Shown: one piece after another, positions 14,535 to 16,070 of the stretch
How the letters are laid out: each line of letters starts with the position of its first letter
Position numbering within the stretch: position 1 is the stretch's first letter
DNA from: Thermoprotei archaeon
GTDB lineage: Archaea > Thermoproteota > Thermoprotei > Thermofilales > B20-G17
Reading direction: 5' to 3'
Assembly (NCBI GenBank): GCA_003649515.1
Contig: QMSC01000015.1
Span: 1-16,070 of the forward strand
DNA length: 16,070 bases
Notes under the pieces: generated by a model
The model's input: only the letters and a program-made list of their open reading frames with translations
Told to the model about the DNA's origin: nothing
Databases searched by the model: none
Translations under genes and position numbers: made by a program

Positions 14535-15266
14535 TTAAAATTGTTCTTCAAGCATTTGACGGGCGGTTAGAATGAGTTTTTCCAATATACTGTAGGCCCT
14601 TAAGGCCTCCTTCCTATCAACTATGAGTATAGTGTCGGTGTGACATGAGATGAACTGGGTTATATTCACACCGTGATAAGCTAAGGCAGACAGTATGTAT
14701 GCGATTACTCCTGGGGTCTTGATAATCTCGGGAGGACTATTGACTAAGATGGCCGTTTGATCCCTTAAGATCTCTATCTCACCTAGCTGAGCTCTCTTTC
14801 TTTCTAGTGCGGAATACAAGCTTTCGAAAGACTCCTTATCTATCATTATGGTCGTATGTTGAGGGCTTTGGGTTAACTGTAAGAAACGATGCTTTAACGA
14901 CGTAAGTTCCTTAGAAAGGACATAGGGCACGGCAAATCCGCTTGTAGTGAAGACGACGATATCGTTTATTAGTTGCAAGGAGCTTGAGGCCAGGATCCTT
15001 ATGATTTTTTCTTCGAAAGTCTCGCGGATCGCTTCTAGCTCCTCGGAGTATCTTCTCAAAGCCATTTTGATTGCTGGTGTATTGAATCTCATGCCTTCAT
15101 AAATGCTTGATAATTCAAGGACTATCGCACGAGCTAAGGCGCTATAATTTACTATTCCCCTCTTCAAAGCTTCGAGTATGCATGGCCTTACTGTAACATA
15201 TTCCCGAACTAATTCGCTTATACTCCTTTCCCTTCTTCTCATAAGTCTCGATCCCCGGCCACTCAA
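14535..15266 (-). CDS. ACT-domain predicted regulator of amino-acid metabolism (COG2150-like)
   Basis: A 243-residue protein whose C-terminal part (about 170-240) has the ACT pattern: a beta-strand TAILVNSP, then TPGVIAYILSALAYHGVNI, strand FISCHTDTILIVD and a closing helix. ACT domains bind amino acids. The N-terminal 80 residues (VRPCILEALKRGIVNYSALAR) look like a helical or winged-helix DNA-binding module, as in the archaeal proteins described as predicted regulators of amino-acid metabolism. TTG at 15266 is about 25 bases behind a TATA box, fitting a leaderless start; ATG at 15242, after GGGGATC, is a good alternative (235 residues). It is divergent from an amino-acid-type solute-binding protein and could control it; that is inference. 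Confidence 0.82.
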   Translation of the reverse strand: MSGRGSRLMRRRERSISELVREYVTVRPCILEALKRGIVNYSALARAIVLELSSIYEGMRFNTPAIKMALRRYSEELEAIRETFEEKIIRILASSSLQLINDIVVFTTSGFAVPYVLSKELTSLKHRFLQLTQSPQHTTIMIDKESFESLYSALERKRAQLGEIEILRDQTAILVNSPPEIIKTPGVIAYILSALAYHGVNITQFISCHTDTILIVDRKEALRAYSILEKLILTARQMLEEQF

Positions 15267-15286
15267 CTTTTCGCCCCTTTCCTATG

Positions 15287-15294
15287 TTATAATT
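15287..15294 (-). promoter_or_regulatory. TATA box of the ACT-domain gene
   Basis: AATTATAA on the - strand (15294-15287) is centred about 25 bases before TTG 15266. It belongs to the 100-base divergent intergenic region shared with the solute-binding protein gene. Confidence 0.45.
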
Positions 15295-15336
15295 GAAACA
15301 GTATATTGTCTTTAATGTATATTTTGTTACAAAAGG

Positions 15337-15344
15337 AATATAAC
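15337..15344 (+). promoter_or_regulatory. TATA box of the solute-binding protein gene
   Basis: AATATAAC at 15337-15344 is centred about 26 bases before GTG 15367, and 35 before ATG 15376. It supports either a leaderless GTG start or a nine-base leader. Confidence 0.45.
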
Positions 15345-15375
15345 GTATTTTTGGTCTGGGTGTCTGGTGCAAGCC

Positions 15376-16070
15376 ATGGAAAAGGGTGTATTAAAGGGCA
15401 TAGTAATAGGAGTGATAATTGGGCTCCTAATTGGATATGTAGTAGCGAGTTTCTTCCCTGTCTTTAAATTCCAGAAAGAGGAGAGCTTATTAGAAAAGAT
15501 TAAGAAGAGAGGCGTGCTAATTGTGGGAACGAGCGCCGACTGGCCACCCTTCGAGTACATTGATAAGAATGGTCAATATGCAGGTATCGATATTGAGATT
15601 GTCAAGAAAATAGCTGAAGCTCTTGGAGTGAAGCTTCAGATAAAGGACATAAAGTTTGATGCACTAATAGCGGCTTTGAAAGGAGGCGAGATAGACCTTG
15701 TCATTGCAGATATGACTCCCACTGCCGAAAGAGAGAAGGAAGTTGATTTCTCTAAGCCCTATTTCTCGGATGTCTTTGTTTTTGTCTCTCTTAAGGAGGC
15801 TCCCATTTCATCCATTGAGGATCTCTATGGAAAGAGTGTAGGTGTTCAGCAAGGTACAACGCAAGAAGACTGGGCTATGGAGAATCTCAAAGGAAAGTGT
15901 GAGATAAAGAGCTATACGAAAGTATACCCAGACATGGTCTTAGTTCTCGAGAGAGGTGATGTAAGCGCTATACTAGTATCAAAGACTGTCGCAGAGGTGA
16001 TCATAGCGAAAAACCCTAAGTTGAAAATAGCTTTCATAGTGAAGGGAACTGAGGAATACGCAGCCATTGC
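15376..16070 (+). CDS. ABC transporter amino-acid-type solute-binding protein (cut by the window edge)
   Basis: An extracellular, membrane-anchored binding protein, family 3 (polar amino acids). Residues 8-27 form one hydrophobic segment (an uncleaved anchor or signal), followed by a Lys/Glu-rich linker and the binding domain beginning at KRGVLIVGTSADWPPFEY. Typical family-3 blocks follow: GIDIEIVKKIAEALG, FDALIAALKGGEIDLVIADM, TPTAERE and VDFSKPYF. The ligand Asp/Arg pattern (D at DLVIADM, R in TAERE) fits amino-acid binding. The open frame continues past the last base, so the C-terminus is missing. ATG 15376 is annotated; GTG 15367, three codons upstream and in frame, may be the real leaderless start. 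A permease and ATPase would be expected just beyond the window. Confidence 0.92.
   Translation, partial: MEKGVLKGIVIGVIIGLLIGYVVASFFPVFKFQKEESLLEKIKKRGVLIVGTSADWPPFEYIDKNGQYAGIDIEIVKKIAEALGVKLQIKDIKFDALIAALKGGEIDLVIADMTPTAEREKEVDFSKPYFSDVFVFVSLKEAPISSIEDLYGKSVGVQQGTTQEDWAMENLKGKCEIKSYTKVYPDMVLVLERGDVSAILVSKTVAEVIIAKNPKLKIAFIVKGTEEYAAI

Noticed and set aside
1..16070. CRISPR arrays, insertion sequences, toxin-antitoxin pairs, integrase or attachment sites
   Set aside because: No regularly spaced repeats, transposase motifs, terminal inverted repeats or integrase genes were seen. The tRNA has no downstream duplicated end within the window.

Overview
The window looks like chromosome of a hyperthermophilic archaeon, most likely in the TACK (Thermoproteota-like) group. 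The signs are a tRNA-His with a canonical bulge-helix-bulge intron, no encoded CCA, archaeal TATA boxes about 25 bp in front of start codons (many genes look leaderless), AGA/AGG-rich arginine usage, an archaeal Lhr-type helicase, a UPF0282 metallo-hydrolase and AT-rich intergenic DNA holding compact GC-rich RNA-like elements. I cannot name the genus.

Left part (1-6165): the tail of an unidentified gene, then a large Lhr-like helicase on the + strand. It converges on a tightly overlapping three-gene operon on the - strand. That operon is the most exciting part of the window. It encodes a short SMC ATPase with Smc5/6-type head motifs, a kleisin whose C-terminus carries the Nse4 signature, and a tandem winged-helix protein that follows the MAGE/Nse3 pattern. 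Together these are the core parts of a eukaryotic-style Smc5/6-Nse3-Nse4 complex, in miniature: the SMC arms are short and no hinge or zinc hook is recognisable. Its usual job would be DNA tethering, loop handling or repair; that is inference.

Middle (6166-9578): an intergenic stretch with the SMC operon promoter, a GC-rich nested hairpin with a kink-turn-like internal loop (candidate ncRNA), and tRNA-His(GTG) on the - strand. A TatD-like metal-dependent hydrolase follows, then a two-gene unit of a xylose-isomerase-like TIM-barrel protein and a PfkB-family sugar kinase, which suggests isomerisation followed by phosphorylation of an unknown sugar.

Right part (9579-13012): a four-gene operon for a membrane-free, multi-cofactor amine/amino-acid dehydrogenase of the sarcosine oxidase / dye-linked L-proline dehydrogenase type (alpha with 2Fe-2S, FAD and NAD(P)-type folds; a 2[4Fe-4S] subunit; a BFD-like 2Fe-2S subunit; a DAO-fold FAD subunit). 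Then, on the - strand, come a UPF0282 metallo-beta-lactamase-fold hydrolase coupled to a small helical protein of unknown function, and an ACT-domain regulator. The window ends inside a divergent amino-acid-type ABC solute-binding protein gene. An amino-acid sensor, an uptake protein and an amino-acid-type dehydrogenase nearby fit a peptide or amino-acid-using lifestyle.

Two genes (the TatD-like hydrolase and the dehydrogenase alpha subunit) share an odd feature: conserved N-terminal coding sequence is present but in-frame start codons are absent, and in each a leaderless start lies one frame away, across a short homopolymer. Either the assembly has one-base deletions or these genes are frameshifted near their starts.
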